From Mesorhizobium hawassense (lineage in GTDB: Bacteria; Pseudomonadota; Alphaproteobacteria; Rhizobiales; Rhizobiaceae), in assembly GCF_003289945.1 (NCBI RefSeq), contig NZ_QMBP01000012.1, forward strand, positions 156,567-220,566: a stretch of 64,000 nucleotides of DNA, read 5' to 3'. The position numbers and the translations under genes were made by a program. The number at the start of each line of letters is the position of its first letter. The stretch's first letter is position 1. The notes below the pieces were generated by a model. The model saw nothing but the letters and a program-made list of their open reading frames with translations. It ran no database searches and was not told where the DNA came from. Below are positions 54,164-63,541 of this stretch, piece after piece.

Positions 54164-54575
54164 AGCGCTGCAGGCCTGAAGGCGCCGTCGGGGTATCATG
54201 ACGCATTTTATTAGCATTAACTAATCGTAGACCGCGCTGTCCTATTCTGGAACAGCGCGGTCTACTGCCACACAATGACCGTGCAGGCGGCTCTAGCCCA
54301 CGCAACCCCGCACCCAGCTGGAGCCGCCACCTTCACAATACCCGGCGGGGTTGAATTAACCCTTACCAAGCATACTTTCTGATGCGTTTCCCGGAAAATT
54401 AGCTTTGCGAACAAACGCTTGATCGGCTGGCCACGGCGTTGACCGCAAGCCTCGCCCTGGTCGGACATCCGTAGCCAGGAAACACTCTCGTTACAATACG
54501 GTTGCTCGGCGGTCGCAAAACAGAAACACTGCTACTTTAGCGTGCTCTCGGTGGTGCATTAGGGGCGTGTGGCAA
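54164..54575. other. Intergenic stretch with a long perfect hairpin
   Basis: Contains the 14-bp inverted repeat at 54227-54265 and a GGCGGCTC...GAGCCGCC pair at about 54276-54330, but no convincing gene. A minus-strand frame at 54262-54468 lacks features. May encode a small structured RNA or be a short palindromic element. Confidence 0.4.
54227..54265. repeat. Perfect 14-bp inverted repeat
   Basis: GTAGACCGCGCTGT and ACAGCGCGGTCTAC flank an 11-base loop. No T tract follows on either side, so it is not a standard terminator. It could be a palindromic mobile repeat, a regulatory hairpin or part of a small RNA. Confidence 0.55.
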
Positions 54576-54794
54576 ATGTCGATCCCTCAAAGCCTGAATG
54601 ACGCGGATCTCAGATTCGAATGTCCGAGGTGCCAGCATCCGATTGTCCGGAAGGGCTCCTGGTTCAAGTCCGTGGCCACATTCAAATGCGCGGGCTGCCA
54701 GACGGCACTGCGGCTCGGATATCCGGCCAAGCTCCGATTGTTCGAGAAACACAAGCAGTCGACCAGCCCTGATCGCATCAGCCAGGCCCGATAG
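54576..54794 (+). CDS. Small zinc-ribbon protein
   Basis: 72 residues from ATG 54576 (AGGGGCG about 10 bases upstream; a GTG at 54567 is too close to that site). FECPRCQH and FKCAGCQT make a four-cysteine zinc ribbon. Such proteins are often DNA/RNA-binding or regulators; the role is unknown. A bidirectional terminator follows. Confidence 0.7.
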   Translation: MSIPQSLNDADLRFECPRCQHPIVRKGSWFKSVATFKCAGCQTALRLGYPAKLRLFEKHKQSTSPDRISQAR

Positions 54795-54832
54795 ATCGCG
54801 TCATCTCACCCGGTTTCGACCGGCTTTCAAAA

Positions 54833-54862
54833 AAAAGAGCGCGGCCGAAGCAGCGCTCTTTT
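54833..54862. terminator. Bidirectional terminator
   Basis: AAAAGAGCGC and GCGCTCTTTT form a 10-bp stem with a 10-base loop and an A tract / T tract at each side. It separates the convergent zinc-ribbon and aldehyde dehydrogenase genes. Confidence 0.85.
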
Positions 54863-54895
54863 CAGTTCCGACGATTGCTGGCTGAACAGTGAACC

Positions 54896-56329
54896 CTATT
54901 CAGCAGCCTCATATCCCGCGATGCCCTTGATCTCGAGGAAATCCTCCAGACCGTATTCGGCATATTCGCGACCGTTGCCGGACTGCTTGTAGCCGCCGAA
55001 GGGCAGGCCCGCGTCCCAGGTCGGGTAGTTGATGTAGACATTGCCGGAGCGCATGCGGGCAGCAACCTGGCGCGCCTTCTCGATGTCCTTGGCCTGGATG
55101 TAGGAAGCAAGGCCGAAGACGGTGTCGTTGGCCTGCTCGACCGCCTGCTCGACCGTGTCATAGGGCATGATCGACAGCACCGGCCCAAATATCTCTTCGG
55201 TGGCGATGCGCATGTCGTGCGTGACGTTGGCGAAGACGGTGGGGCGCACATAATAGCCGCGATTGAGCTCGGCCGGACGGCCGGGGCCGCCGGTTACGAG
55301 GGTCGCGCCCTCGTCGATGCCGCTCTGGATCAGCCCCTGGATCTTGTCGAATTGAAGCTGGCTGACCACCGGGCCGAGCTTGGAGCCTGGCGCATCGGCC
55401 GGTCCGACGGTGAATTTTTCCGCCGCCGTCTTGGCATAGCCGGCGGCCTCGTCGTGACGGTCGCGCGGCACGAACATGCGGGTCGGCGCATTGCAGGACT
55501 GGCCGCTGTTGCCGAAGCAGCCGGCGACGCCCTTGGTGACGGCCCTTTGGAGATCGACATCGGGGAACAGGATGTTGGCCGACTTGCCGCCGAGCTCCTG
55601 ATGCACGCGCTTGACCGTATCGGCGGCCGCCTTGGCGACCAGGATGCCGGCGCGGGTCGAGCCGGTGAAGGACATCATGTCGATGTCCGGATGGCTGGCC
55701 AGAGCTTGGCCGACGGTCGGGCCGTCGCCGTTGACGAGGTTGAAGACGCCCTTCGGCACGCCGGCCTCGTCGATGATCTCGGCGAAGATGATGGCATCGA
55801 GCGGCGCGATCTCGGACGGCTTCAGGACCATGGTGCAGCCGGCGGCAAGCGCCGGGCCGACCTTGCAGGTGATCTGGTTCAGCGGCCAGTTCCACGGCGT
55901 GATCAGGCCGACGACGCCGATCGGCTCCTTGACGATGAGCGAGGAGCCTTTGACATGGCGGAACTGAAAACTCTTCAGCACCTCGGCCATCTTCTCCAGA
56001 TGCGCCTGGCCGACGCCGACCTGGCTGTCCAGTGCCATCTGGCGCGGCGCGCCCATCTCGCGCGAGACGGCGAGCGCGAGGTCCTTGCTGCGCTTCTTGT
56101 AGATTTCGATGACGCGGTTGAGGATGTCGAGGCGCTCCTCGACCGAAGTGAAGCCGAACGTGTTGAAAGCGCGCTTGGCGGCGGCCACCGCCTTGTCGAC
56201 GTCAGCCTTGCCGCCCAGCGAGACCTGCGCGAAGGCGTCCTCATTGGAAGGATCGATGACGTCGAAATTGTTCGGCACCACGGGATCGACCCAGGCGCCG
56301 TCAATATAGAACTGCAGATTGTGGGACAT
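54896..56329 (-). CDS. NAD(P)-dependent aldehyde dehydrogenase
   Basis: 477 residues with the ALDH superfamily signatures: PWNWPLNQITCKV cofactor region, FTGSTRAGILV turn, ELGGKSANI with the general-base Glu, and GNSGQSCNAPTR with the catalytic Cys. GAGGAGG lies seven bases before the ATG. Substrate is not apparent; it groups loosely with betaine-aldehyde/succinate-semialdehyde-type enzymes. Single-gene unit ended by the terminator at 54833-54862. Confidence 0.93.
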   Translation of the reverse strand: MSHNLQFYIDGAWVDPVVPNNFDVIDPSNEDAFAQVSLGGKADVDKAVAAAKRAFNTFGFTSVEERLDILNRVIEIYKKRSKDLALAVSREMGAPRQMALDSQVGVGQAHLEKMAEVLKSFQFRHVKGSSLIVKEPIGVVGLITPWNWPLNQITCKVGPALAAGCTMVLKPSEIAPLDAIIFAEIIDEAGVPKGVFNLVNGDGPTVGQALASHPDIDMMSFTGSTRAGILVAKAAADTVKRVHQELGGKSANILFPDVDLQRAVTKGVAGCFGNSGQSCNAPTRMFVPRDRHDEAAGYAKTAAEKFTVGPADAPGSKLGPVVSQLQFDKIQGLIQSGIDEGATLVTGGPGRPAELNRGYYVRPTVFANVTHDMRIATEEIFGPVLSIMPYDTVEQAVEQANDTVFGLASYIQAKDIEKARQVAARMRSGNVYINYPTWDAGLPFGGYKQSGNGREYAEYGLEDFLEIKGIAGYEAAE

Positions 56330-56493
56330 GGATTTCCTCCTCGGCCAGCCGTGGTGCTCGATTGTAGTGGATTTGGGTCGTCGTATACCGCCAGAGATAA
56401 CGATGCCGCAAGCGCCCTGTCAAACGCAAGCGCGGGCGATTGAGCCACCCCTCCGTTAGGCCCGACATATCGGCTCAAGTCGGTTGGGATGGA

Positions 56494-56900
56494 CTACAGC
56501 AGCGTATGTCCAGCCTTGCCCAGCAGCCGTGCAGCCGCATCCCGATCGGCGGCCTTCACCAGCAGGTGGTCGCCGTCGAAGGTGGACACCACGAAGATGC
56601 CCAGCCCGTTCTCCGACAACGGCCGGATGACGGACAACACGATGCCGGTTTCGCCAAAGGCAAAAGCCCCTCGAATTTGAAGGCGACCCAGTCGCCATCC
56701 TGCCTGACGATATCCGGAACGCGATCCTGCAGACACGTGATCGAGAGTTCATCCTCGGTTCTGGTGATGCTGACGAACCCTGGTCCATCCGCCCAATCGG
56801 GAATGCCATGTCCGGCTTCCAGCCGTGAAATCGCGTAGAAGCCGGACAGTTGCTTCAGCCTGATCCCGGCAGCCATTGCCGGGCTGCGATCGGCGGTCAT
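56494..56900 (-). pseudogene. ACT-domain protein with a frameshift
   Basis: From ATG 56900 the frame reads LKQLSGFYAISRL...SITRTEDELSITCL...WVAFKFEG, and then the match moves to another frame, GAFAFGETGIVLSVIRPLSENGLGIFVVSTFDGDHLLVKA, to the stop at 56494. The two parts together are one ACT-type amino acid-binding protein of about 135 residues. The shift is at about 56673. It overlaps the GNAT gene end by four bases, so it belongs to that operon. Confidence 0.7.
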
Positions 56901-57364
56901 CCGGCGATCCTCTTGCTCATATAGACGGTGGTGCCATTCATGAACGGCTCTTCCCGGTCGACCGTATAACCCTGTTTTCGATAGATCGACACATTCGCTT
57001 CGAAGGCGCCGTTGGTCAGCAGGCGAAGCTCATCGCGCCCGGCCTCGCGCGCCCTGGCCTCCGCCCGTTCGAGCAATAGCCGGCCGATTCCCCTGCCCTG
57101 CGCGTCCGGCGCGACGCAGACATTCTCGATCCAGAGGTGGTCGGCTGCGAGCATCGTCTCGAGCATGCCGACAATGCGATCCTGCGCGATGGCGAGGTCG
57201 AATGGATGCTCGGCGACGGCCTTGTCATAGTCGGCACGCATCGGCAGCGGCTCGCGGCCGATCACCGGCACCCATTTGGTATAGGCGGCGCGCACGATGT
57301 CGCGGATGGCAACGGCATCCGCCGCCTCGGCCGGCCGAAACCGGATGGAAGAAGTGGTGGTCAT
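56897..57364 (-). CDS. GNAT-family N-acetyltransferase
   Basis: 155 residues from ATG 57364. The acetyl-CoA binding loop is VAPDAQGRGIGRLLLERAEA, followed by LRLLTNGAFEANVSIYRKQGY, the usual last strands of the fold. The frame continues upstream without a start site and is not used. Its stop overlaps the ACT-protein start (ATGA). Substrate unknown. Confidence 0.88.
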   Translation of the reverse strand: MTTTSSIRFRPAEAADAVAIRDIVRAAYTKWVPVIGREPLPMRADYDKAVAEHPFDLAIAQDRIVGMLETMLAADHLWIENVCVAPDAQGRGIGRLLLERAEARAREAGRDELRLLTNGAFEANVSIYRKQGYTVDREEPFMNGTTVYMSKRIAG

Positions 57365-57712
57365 TACACGGCTCCAGATATGAAAAACCCCGCCGGCTGA
57401 AGTCGCGGGCGAGGCAGGAAACGAACGAACCGGATCTGTCGCGCCAGGTTTTATCGTCGCGCAATCAGCCTGCCGCTTCGCACTCGGCGAAGGCGGCGTC
57501 GCTTGGCATTGGCGGGTGCGGCAGTAGACATCCCGGCAAGCTGAGGCAGGAGCCGGCAAGCGTCAAGACTCGGCCGGAGCCGGTCGTTGGGCCACCCATT
57601 GGGCGGTTCCGCTCAATCGTTCGCAAAAATCGATCATTATAACTCGCATAATTCGTTGGAAAGATTGGTTCTGGAATGGCATTTCGGGGGCGAGAGTGCC
57701 CGGAGAATTCAA

Positions 57713-58765
57713 TTGTCTTTCCTGCCCGCCACCGCGAACGATCTTCCAAACGACCTCAATCCGGCCGGCAACAGCCCGGCTCTCGCGCCGGTCTGGTCCG
57801 GCATCGTGCCGGGGTTAGTGCTGGTGGCGATGATAACCACCGTCGCCTATTCGATGCGCAATCTCTCGGGCCTGACCCTGTTCAGTCCGATGATCCTCGC
57901 GGTCGTCGCCGGCATGGTCTATTCCAACGTGCTTGGCCTTCCCGCGCACGCCAAGGCCGGCATCGCCTTCTCGCAAAAGCGCCTGCTGCGCTTCGCCATC
58001 GTGCTGCTCGGCTTCCAGCTGACGCTCGGCCAGGTCGCGGGCATCGGCCTCGGCGGCGTCGGCATCGTCGCCGCCACGCTGGGTGCCACCTTCCTGTTCA
58101 CGGTCACGCTCGGCCGGCTGCTCGGCGTCGACGCCAAGCTGGCGCGGCTGATTGCCGCCGGCTCCTCGATCTGCGGCGCCTCGGCCATCGTCGCCACCAA
58201 CATCGTCACCGAAGCGCACGACGAGGACGTCACCTATGCGGTTGCCGCGATCACGCTGTTCGGCACCATCGCTATGCTCGGCTTCCCGCTGCTGGCGCCA
58301 GTCTTCGGGCTCGACCAGCACGCTTTCGGCCTTTGGGCCGGCGCCTCCATCCACGAGGTGGCGCAGGTGATCGGCGCCGGTTTCCAGAATGGCACGCAGG
58401 CCGGCGAGACCGCCACGGTCGCCAAGCTGACCCGCGTCGCGATGCTGGCGCCGATGGTCATCGCGCTCGGCCTGATGGCGCGCCGCGGCAGCACTGAGGC
58501 TTCCAGCGCCAAGCCGCCGATGCCCTGGTTCGTCGTCGCTTTCGTCGCGGTCGTGGCCCTGAACAGTCTGGTCGCGGTCCCAACGCAGGTCCATTCAGCG
58601 ATCGCCTTGGCCGCCCAGGTCATGCTGACCATGGGGCTCGCCGCCATGGGCCTTCAGGCCGACATTTCCCAGTTGCGCTCGCGCGGCTTGCGCCCGCTGA
58701 TGCTGGCCTTCTCGGCCTTCATCTTCATCGCGGGCTTCAGTCTGACGCTGGTGAAGTTTGCCTGA
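57713..58765 (+). CDS. YeiH/UPF0324-type putative sulfate exporter
   Basis: 350 residues starting with TTG 57713, which follows CGGAGA by six bases; the frame is open to 57587 but without a better start. About ten membrane helices. The motif ASSAIVATNIV (AGSSICGASAIVA), HEVAQVIGAG and QADISQLRSRG mark the conserved UPF0324/YeiH family of unproven role, often named sulfate exporter. No partner is adjacent; the next gene is convergent. Confidence 0.88.
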   Translation: MSFLPATANDLPNDLNPAGNSPALAPVWSGIVPGLVLVAMITTVAYSMRNLSGLTLFSPMILAVVAGMVYSNVLGLPAHAKAGIAFSQKRLLRFAIVLLGFQLTLGQVAGIGLGGVGIVAATLGATFLFTVTLGRLLGVDAKLARLIAAGSSICGASAIVATNIVTEAHDEDVTYAVAAITLFGTIAMLGFPLLAPVFGLDQHAFGLWAGASIHEVAQVIGAGFQNGTQAGETATVAKLTRVAMLAPMVIALGLMARRGSTEASSAKPPMPWFVVAFVAVVALNSLVAVPTQVHSAIALAAQVMLTMGLAAMGLQADISQLRSRGLRPLMLAFSAFIFIAGFSLTLVKFA

Positions 58766-58777
58766 GGTTCCGGCGAC

Positions 58778-59284
58778 CTAGTCGTCATCCTCCTCGAACG
58801 AGCTGGCCGCGACATAGATCGCGGCGAGCTTCTCGATGCCGGCCTGGTCTTCCTTGTCGAAGCGGCCGGGCAGCGGGCTGTCGAGGTCGAGCACGCCGAA
58901 CGCGCCTTCGGCGTCGCGCAACAGCACCACCAGCTCCGAACGCGAGTCGGCATCGCAGGCGATGTGGCCGGGAAATTCGTGCACGTCCTTGACCAGCATC
59001 GACATGTCGAGCTCGATGGCGGCGCCGCAGACGCCCTTGCCGACGGCGATGCGAACGCAGGCCGGCTTGCCCTGGAACGGCCCTAGCACCAGCTCGTCGT
59101 CGGAAGCGAGGAAATAGAAGCCGGCCCAGTTGAGGTCGGGCACCATCTGGTAGATCAGCGCCGCCGTATTGGCGGCATTGGCGATGGAATCGCCCTCGCC
59201 TTCCAGCAACGCCTTCAGCTGCGTCGCCAGCTCGTTGTAGAAGGCCTGCTTGTTGCTCGTGTCTATGGCGGTTGCCGCAAACAT
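58778..59284 (-). CDS. GAF-domain free methionine-(R)-sulfoxide reductase-like protein
   Basis: 168 residues from ATG 59284. The GAF fold reads NWAGFYFLASDDELVLGPFQGKP, VGKGVCGAAI and DVHEFPGHIACDADSRSELVV. In E. coli MsrC (YebR) three cysteines take part in catalysis (C84, C94, C118); here the GVCG and IACD cysteines are present and the third is not obvious. It repairs free methionine-R-sulfoxide in this family. Divergent from the GlxA-type regulator gene. Confidence 0.82.
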   Translation of the reverse strand: MFAATAIDTSNKQAFYNELATQLKALLEGEGDSIANAANTAALIYQMVPDLNWAGFYFLASDDELVLGPFQGKPACVRIAVGKGVCGAAIELDMSMLVKDVHEFPGHIACDADSRSELVVLLRDAEGAFGVLDLDSPLPGRFDKEDQAGIEKLAAIYVAASSFEEDDD

Positions 59285-59374
59285 CGTGTCGTCTCTCCGT
59301 TGCAAGGGCGCTGACGCGCCCGGTAGAGTCCCGCTCTCTCTGCCATCAATGCAGCGCCCGGGAAATACACAATC

Positions 59375-60370
59375 GTGAGTGCCGCCCAAGCCAGCCGAAA
59401 ACGCGACCGCGCCCAGCCGGGGGCAGGCGAAGCGCCCCTCACCTTCGCCGTTCTGGTGTTCCCCGGCTTTCCGATGATGGCGTTTTCGTCCGTCATCGAG
59501 CCGCTGCGCGCCGCCAACGTGCTTGCCGGGCGCGAATGCTACCGCTGGGTGATCGTCGGCGCCGACCGAGGCACGGTCGAGGCCTCCAACGGCGTCGTCA
59601 TCCAGCCGGGCTTTTCAGCCTCCGACGCGCCGAAGGTCGACCGCATCGTAGTGTGCTCCGGCGGCGATGCCGACCATGTCATTGCCGACGACGCGATGAG
59701 CTGGATCAGGAAAAGCCTGCGCGGCGGCGCGCATATCGGCGCGGTCGCGGACGCCGCCTTCTTCCTCGCCCGCGCCGGGCTGCTCGACGGCCATGCCTGC
59801 ACCCTGCACTGGACCAGCCAGGCCGCTTTCACCGAAGCCTTTCCCGATATCGAGCTTCGGCGCGATCTCTTCGTCATCGACCGCAAGCGCTTCACCTCTG
59901 CCGGCGGCGTCGGCAGCCTCGACATGATGCTGGAGATCATCACGCGCGATTGTGGCGCCGAGATCGCGGCGGGGGTCGCGGAATGGTTCGTGCACAGCCC
60001 GTTGAGGTCGAGCGTCGACCGCAAGCTGATGCCGCTCAGGCTGCGCACCGGCGTGCAGAACGAGCTGGTGCTGTCGGCCATCGCCATCATGGAGGACGCG
60101 GTGGAGGAAAGGCTTGGCATGGCGGAGCTGGCCGAGCGGCTGGGGGTGTCGTCGGACAAGCTGGAGCGCAATTTCCGGGCGGAACTCGATATCTCGCCGA
60201 ACGGCTATTACCGGAGGCTCAGGCTGAAACGCGCCGCCGATCTTTTGGCGCATTCGACGCTGATGGTGCGCGATGTGGCCTTGGCCTGCGGGTTTGCCTC
60301 GATGTCGAGTTTCTCGCGCGCTTTTCGCGAAGAGCATGGGCACGCGCCGAAGGCGGGGAGAAGACATTAG
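59375..60370 (+). CDS. GlxA-type transcriptional regulator (DJ-1/PfpI + AraC)
   Basis: 331 residues from GTG 59375 with GGGAAAT upstream. A DJ-1/PfpI domain at about 22-190 (LVFPGFPMMAFSSVIEPLRA; later HWTSQAAFTEAFP) is followed by an AraC helix-turn-helix domain at about 225-325 (LGMAELAERLGVSSDKLERNF; VRDVALACGFASMSSFSRAF). GlxA-type regulators control catabolism of choline/betaine/carnitine-like compounds. It probably controls the three-gene catabolic unit starting at 60537. Confidence 0.9.
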   Translation: MSAAQASRKRDRAQPGAGEAPLTFAVLVFPGFPMMAFSSVIEPLRAANVLAGRECYRWVIVGADRGTVEASNGVVIQPGFSASDAPKVDRIVVCSGGDADHVIADDAMSWIRKSLRGGAHIGAVADAAFFLARAGLLDGHACTLHWTSQAAFTEAFPDIELRRDLFVIDRKRFTSAGGVGSLDMMLEIITRDCGAEIAAGVAEWFVHSPLRSSVDRKLMPLRLRTGVQNELVLSAIAIMEDAVEERLGMAELAERLGVSSDKLERNFRAELDISPNGYYRRLRLKRAADLLAHSTLMVRDVALACGFASMSSFSRAFREEHGHAPKAGRRH

Positions 60371-60536
60371 GAACGCGCTGGCCCGGTGAGACGCCGGCAG
60401 GACAGAGGGGCGCGAAGGATCGCGGCACCTGTCGTTTCCCCCCCGTCACGCCTGCGGCACCCAGCATAACATCTGCGGAATTCCGCACAGCGATCTTCGA
60501 GCGCCCCGCTATGTTCGCGAGAACAGGAGGCCCCGC

Positions 60537-61835
60537 ATGAGCATCGTCGTATTCGACCCCGACAGCACCGAGGATGTGGACTTCAAGGACCGCATGCGCC
60601 ACCCGGCGGCCGCCGATCCCGCCGGCGGCATGTGGCTGTCCGACACCGAGCCCTCCTTCATCGATGCCGACGCGCTGCGCAAGGGCAGGCTGGCAAAACT
60701 GCGCGGTTGGATGCGCGAGGCGGGCTATGGCGGCGTCGTGCTGTTCGATCCCTATAACCAGCGTTACGCCACCGGCTCGCGCAATATGTTCGGCTATTTC
60801 CTGCGCAACTCGACACGCTATTTCTTCATCCCGACCGACGGGCCGATCGTGCTGTTCGAATATCCGCAGAGCTACCATGTCTCGATGGTGCTCGACACGA
60901 TCGATGAGGCGCGGCCGTCCAAGCTGGTCTGGTCGTCGGTCTCGGGTCGCGACGATGAGACCGCCGGCCCCTTCGCCGACGAGATCGCCGAGCTTCTGAA
61001 GAAGCATGGCGGCGGCTCGATGAAGCTTGGCCTAGACCGCTGCAGCCATCTGCAGGCGCTGGCGCTGGAAAAACGCGGCTGCGAGGTTCGCGATTGCCAA
61101 GGGGAGATCCTCGCTGTGCGCGCGGTGAAGACGCCCGAGGAAGTGAAATGCCTGCTGGCATCAATGGCGGGCGCCGAAGCCGCGGTGGCGGCGGTGCGCG
61201 AGGCGATCAAGCCCGGCGTTTCCGAGAACGACCTCTTCGCCATCATGTATGGCGAGGTCATCCGCCAGGGCGGCGAGTTCATCGAGACCCGCCTGCTCAC
61301 CTCGGGACAGCGCACCAATCCGTGGTTCAACGAAGCGAGCGGCCGCAAGATCCGGCCGGGTGAATTGCTGGCGCTCGATACCGACACTATCGGCTGCTAC
61401 GGCTATTATTCCGACTTCTCGCGCACCTTCCGCTGCGGACCCGGCAAGCCGACGCCCTACCAGAAGTCGCTCTACCGCATGGCTTATGACCAGGTGCAGC
61501 ACAATATCGGCATCGTGAAGCCAGGCATGGCGTTCCGCGAGGTCGCCGAGAAGGCGTGGAAGATCCCCGACCGCTTCGTCGACCAGCGCTACACATCGGT
61601 GATGCACGGCGTCGGCATGCATGGCGAGACGCCTTTCATCGCGCATGCGATGGATTACGAGACCTATGGCCGCGACGGCATGATCGTGCCCGGCATGGTG
61701 GTCAGCGTCGAAAGCTATATCGGCGAGAAGGGCGGCCGCGAAGGCGTCAAGCTGGAGGATGAGATCCTGATCACCGAGACGGGAACCGAGTTGCTCTCGC
61801 GCTTCCCTTATGAGGATGAGTTTCTTGACAAGTAG
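60537..61835 (+). CDS. DddP-like M24 metallohydrolase
   Basis: 432 residues, start AGGAGG six bases before ATG. It belongs to the M24 pita-bread fold: GEFIETRLLTSGQRTNPWF, DTDTIGCYGYYSDFSR with the two metal Asp residues, SVMHGVGMHGET with the metal His, and SVESYIGEKGG/KLEDEILITETG with the two metal Glu residues. From memory it is close to the DMSP lyase DddP of Roseobacters (GGEWIETRLLASGPRTNPWF), more than to Xaa-Pro aminopeptidases or ectoine hydrolase DoeA. The three remain alternatives. It heads a unit with hydrolases downstream. Confidence 0.78.
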   Translation: MSIVVFDPDSTEDVDFKDRMRHPAAADPAGGMWLSDTEPSFIDADALRKGRLAKLRGWMREAGYGGVVLFDPYNQRYATGSRNMFGYFLRNSTRYFFIPTDGPIVLFEYPQSYHVSMVLDTIDEARPSKLVWSSVSGRDDETAGPFADEIAELLKKHGGGSMKLGLDRCSHLQALALEKRGCEVRDCQGEILAVRAVKTPEEVKCLLASMAGAEAAVAAVREAIKPGVSENDLFAIMYGEVIRQGGEFIETRLLTSGQRTNPWFNEASGRKIRPGELLALDTDTIGCYGYYSDFSRTFRCGPGKPTPYQKSLYRMAYDQVQHNIGIVKPGMAFREVAEKAWKIPDRFVDQRYTSVMHGVGMHGETPFIAHAMDYETYGRDGMIVPGMVVSVESYIGEKGGREGVKLEDEILITETGTELLSRFPYEDEFLDK

Positions 61836-61862
61836 CGCCTACGCATCGACAGCAAGACCCGC

Positions 61863-62540
61863 ATGAAAACGCCCATCTCCATCCGGCGCGGCTCAGTGGC
61901 CGCAGTGTTCATCGATCTCCAGGAGGAGCATCGCAAGGACAAACGCTATCTGGTCGAGGGGTTTGGCGACATCCTCGCCAACGTCCAGCGCCTGCAGGAG
62001 GCAGCGCGGCGCAATTTCGTGCCGCTCCACCACTGGGCCTATATCGTCGACCTCGCCGCGGCGCGGCCGTTCCACCCCGTGGACGACAGCGGCAAGTCGG
62101 CCTTCTCCGACAAGGACGATCCGCTGACGGCGATCTGCCATGAAGTCGGCCCGAAGGACGGTGAAACCATGCTGGTCAAGCAGGAAGCCAGCGCCTTCGG
62201 CAAGAACGATTTCGCCGACAAGCTCAAGGCTTCCGCTATCGAATGGCTGGTGGTCGCCGGCGTGTGGACCGAGGCCTGCATCGACGCCACGGTGAAGGAC
62301 GCGGTGGCTCGCGGTTTTCGCGTGCTTTTGGTCAAGGACGCCTGCGGCAGCGCGAGCGCGGCCATGCACCAGACCGGCATCCTCAACCTCGCCAACCGGC
62401 TCTATGGCGGCGCCGTCACCAACACGCTCGATGCCTGCCGGCTGATGGCCGGCGATACGGTCGCTGTCTGGCAGGTCGAGGGCTCGGTGCCGCTGCGCTT
62501 CACTTTCGAGAATGCGGCGCGGCTTTACGCAGAGCTCTGA
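61863..62540 (+). CDS. Isochorismatase-family cysteine hydrolase
   Basis: 225 residues with the family's catalytic set: Asp in VFIDLQ, Lys in LVKQEASAF and Cys in VWTEACIDATVKDA. Members cleave amides or C-O bonds in isochorismate, nicotinamide, carnitine-derived or ureido substrates. It follows the DddP-like gene by 27 bases and precedes an alpha/beta hydrolase by five, so a shared catabolic pathway is likely. Substrate not readable. Confidence 0.9.
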   Translation: MKTPISIRRGSVAAVFIDLQEEHRKDKRYLVEGFGDILANVQRLQEAARRNFVPLHHWAYIVDLAAARPFHPVDDSGKSAFSDKDDPLTAICHEVGPKDGETMLVKQEASAFGKNDFADKLKASAIEWLVVAGVWTEACIDATVKDAVARGFRVLLVKDACGSASAAMHQTGILNLANRLYGGAVTNTLDACRLMAGDTVAVWQVEGSVPLRFTFENAARLYAEL

Positions 62541-62545
62541 CGGCA

Positions 62546-63541
62546 ATGGCCGGCAACCCAACCGATCCGACGAGCCGCGGCGGATATGCCGATCGGCTCG
62601 ACCAGGAGCTTTGGGACTATATCGACAAGGTCAACAGCTGGTACCCGCCCGAGATCGTGGCAGCACCCATCGCGAAGCAGCGCACGGTTTATGACCGGAT
62701 GTGCGTGGCATTTCAGCAAGGCCGCCCGGACGGTGTGACGACCAGCGATGGCGTCGTCGCCACCGCTGCGCATGCGATCCCGGTCCGCCGCTACCGCACG
62801 GCGGGCAAGGCGGCAGCGGCGGTCGTCGTCTACTATCACGGCGGCGGCTTCGTCCTCGGCAACCTCGACAGCCATGACGACATCTGCGCGGAAATCTGCG
62901 CCGGCACCGGATTCGAGGTGATCTCGGCAGACTACCGGCTGGCGCCGGAACACCTGCACCCCGCTTCGTTCGACGATGCGCTGGCCGTGTTCGAATGGGC
63001 CTCGGCGACCAGCACGCTGCCGATCGTGCTTTGCGGCGAAAGCGCCGGCGGCAATCTGGCCGCGGCGGTGGCGCAGGCGACACGGCAACATGCGCGGCAT
63101 GCCGTTGGCCAGATGCTGATCTATCCCGGCCTGGGCGGTGACGAAAGCGGCCGCTCCTATGTCGAGCACGCCGAGGCACCGCTGCTGACGCTCGCCGATA
63201 TCGAGTTCTACCGGCGTGTCCGATCCGCGCCTGGTCAGTCGCTCGATGATCCGACCTTCTCGCCGCTCAGGGATCGCGATTTCTCCGGCCTGCCGCCGAC
63301 AGTCATCGTTACCGCCGAGTGCGATCCGCTGTCGTCGGATGGCGAGGCTTATCGCGACCGCGTCCTCGCTGCGGGTGGACAGGCGGTGTGGCGCGAGGAA
63401 AAGCGGCTGGTGCACAGTTTTCTGCGGGCACGTTCCACGGTGCCAAGTGCGGCGGCGGCGTTTCAGCGGATAATCGGCGACATCGCCAGGCTGGGCACTA
63501 TCTCCCCTTCGGTGGGGGAGAAAGCGATTTCAACATCTTAG
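62546..63541 (+). CDS. Alpha/beta hydrolase (HSL-type)
   Basis: 331 residues from ATG 62546. The oxyanion motif YYHGGGFVLGN, nucleophile LCGESAGGNLAA, acid AECDPLSSDG and catalytic His in RLVHSFLRA define a hormone-sensitive-lipase-type esterase. Third gene of the unit with the DddP-like and isochorismatase-like genes. The frame extending upstream is shadow of the previous gene. Confidence 0.9.
   Translation: MAGNPTDPTSRGGYADRLDQELWDYIDKVNSWYPPEIVAAPIAKQRTVYDRMCVAFQQGRPDGVTTSDGVVATAAHAIPVRRYRTAGKAAAAVVVYYHGGGFVLGNLDSHDDICAEICAGTGFEVISADYRLAPEHLHPASFDDALAVFEWASATSTLPIVLCGESAGGNLAAAVAQATRQHARHAVGQMLIYPGLGGDESGRSYVEHAEAPLLTLADIEFYRRVRSAPGQSLDDPTFSPLRDRDFSGLPPTVIVTAECDPLSSDGEAYRDRVLAAGGQAVWREEKRLVHSFLRARSTVPSAAAAFQRIIGDIARLGTISPSVGEKAISTS

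Noticed and set aside
55217..56443. Long plus-strand frame opposite the aldehyde dehydrogenase
   Set aside because: Antisense shadow of a well-defined ALDH gene in high-GC DNA.
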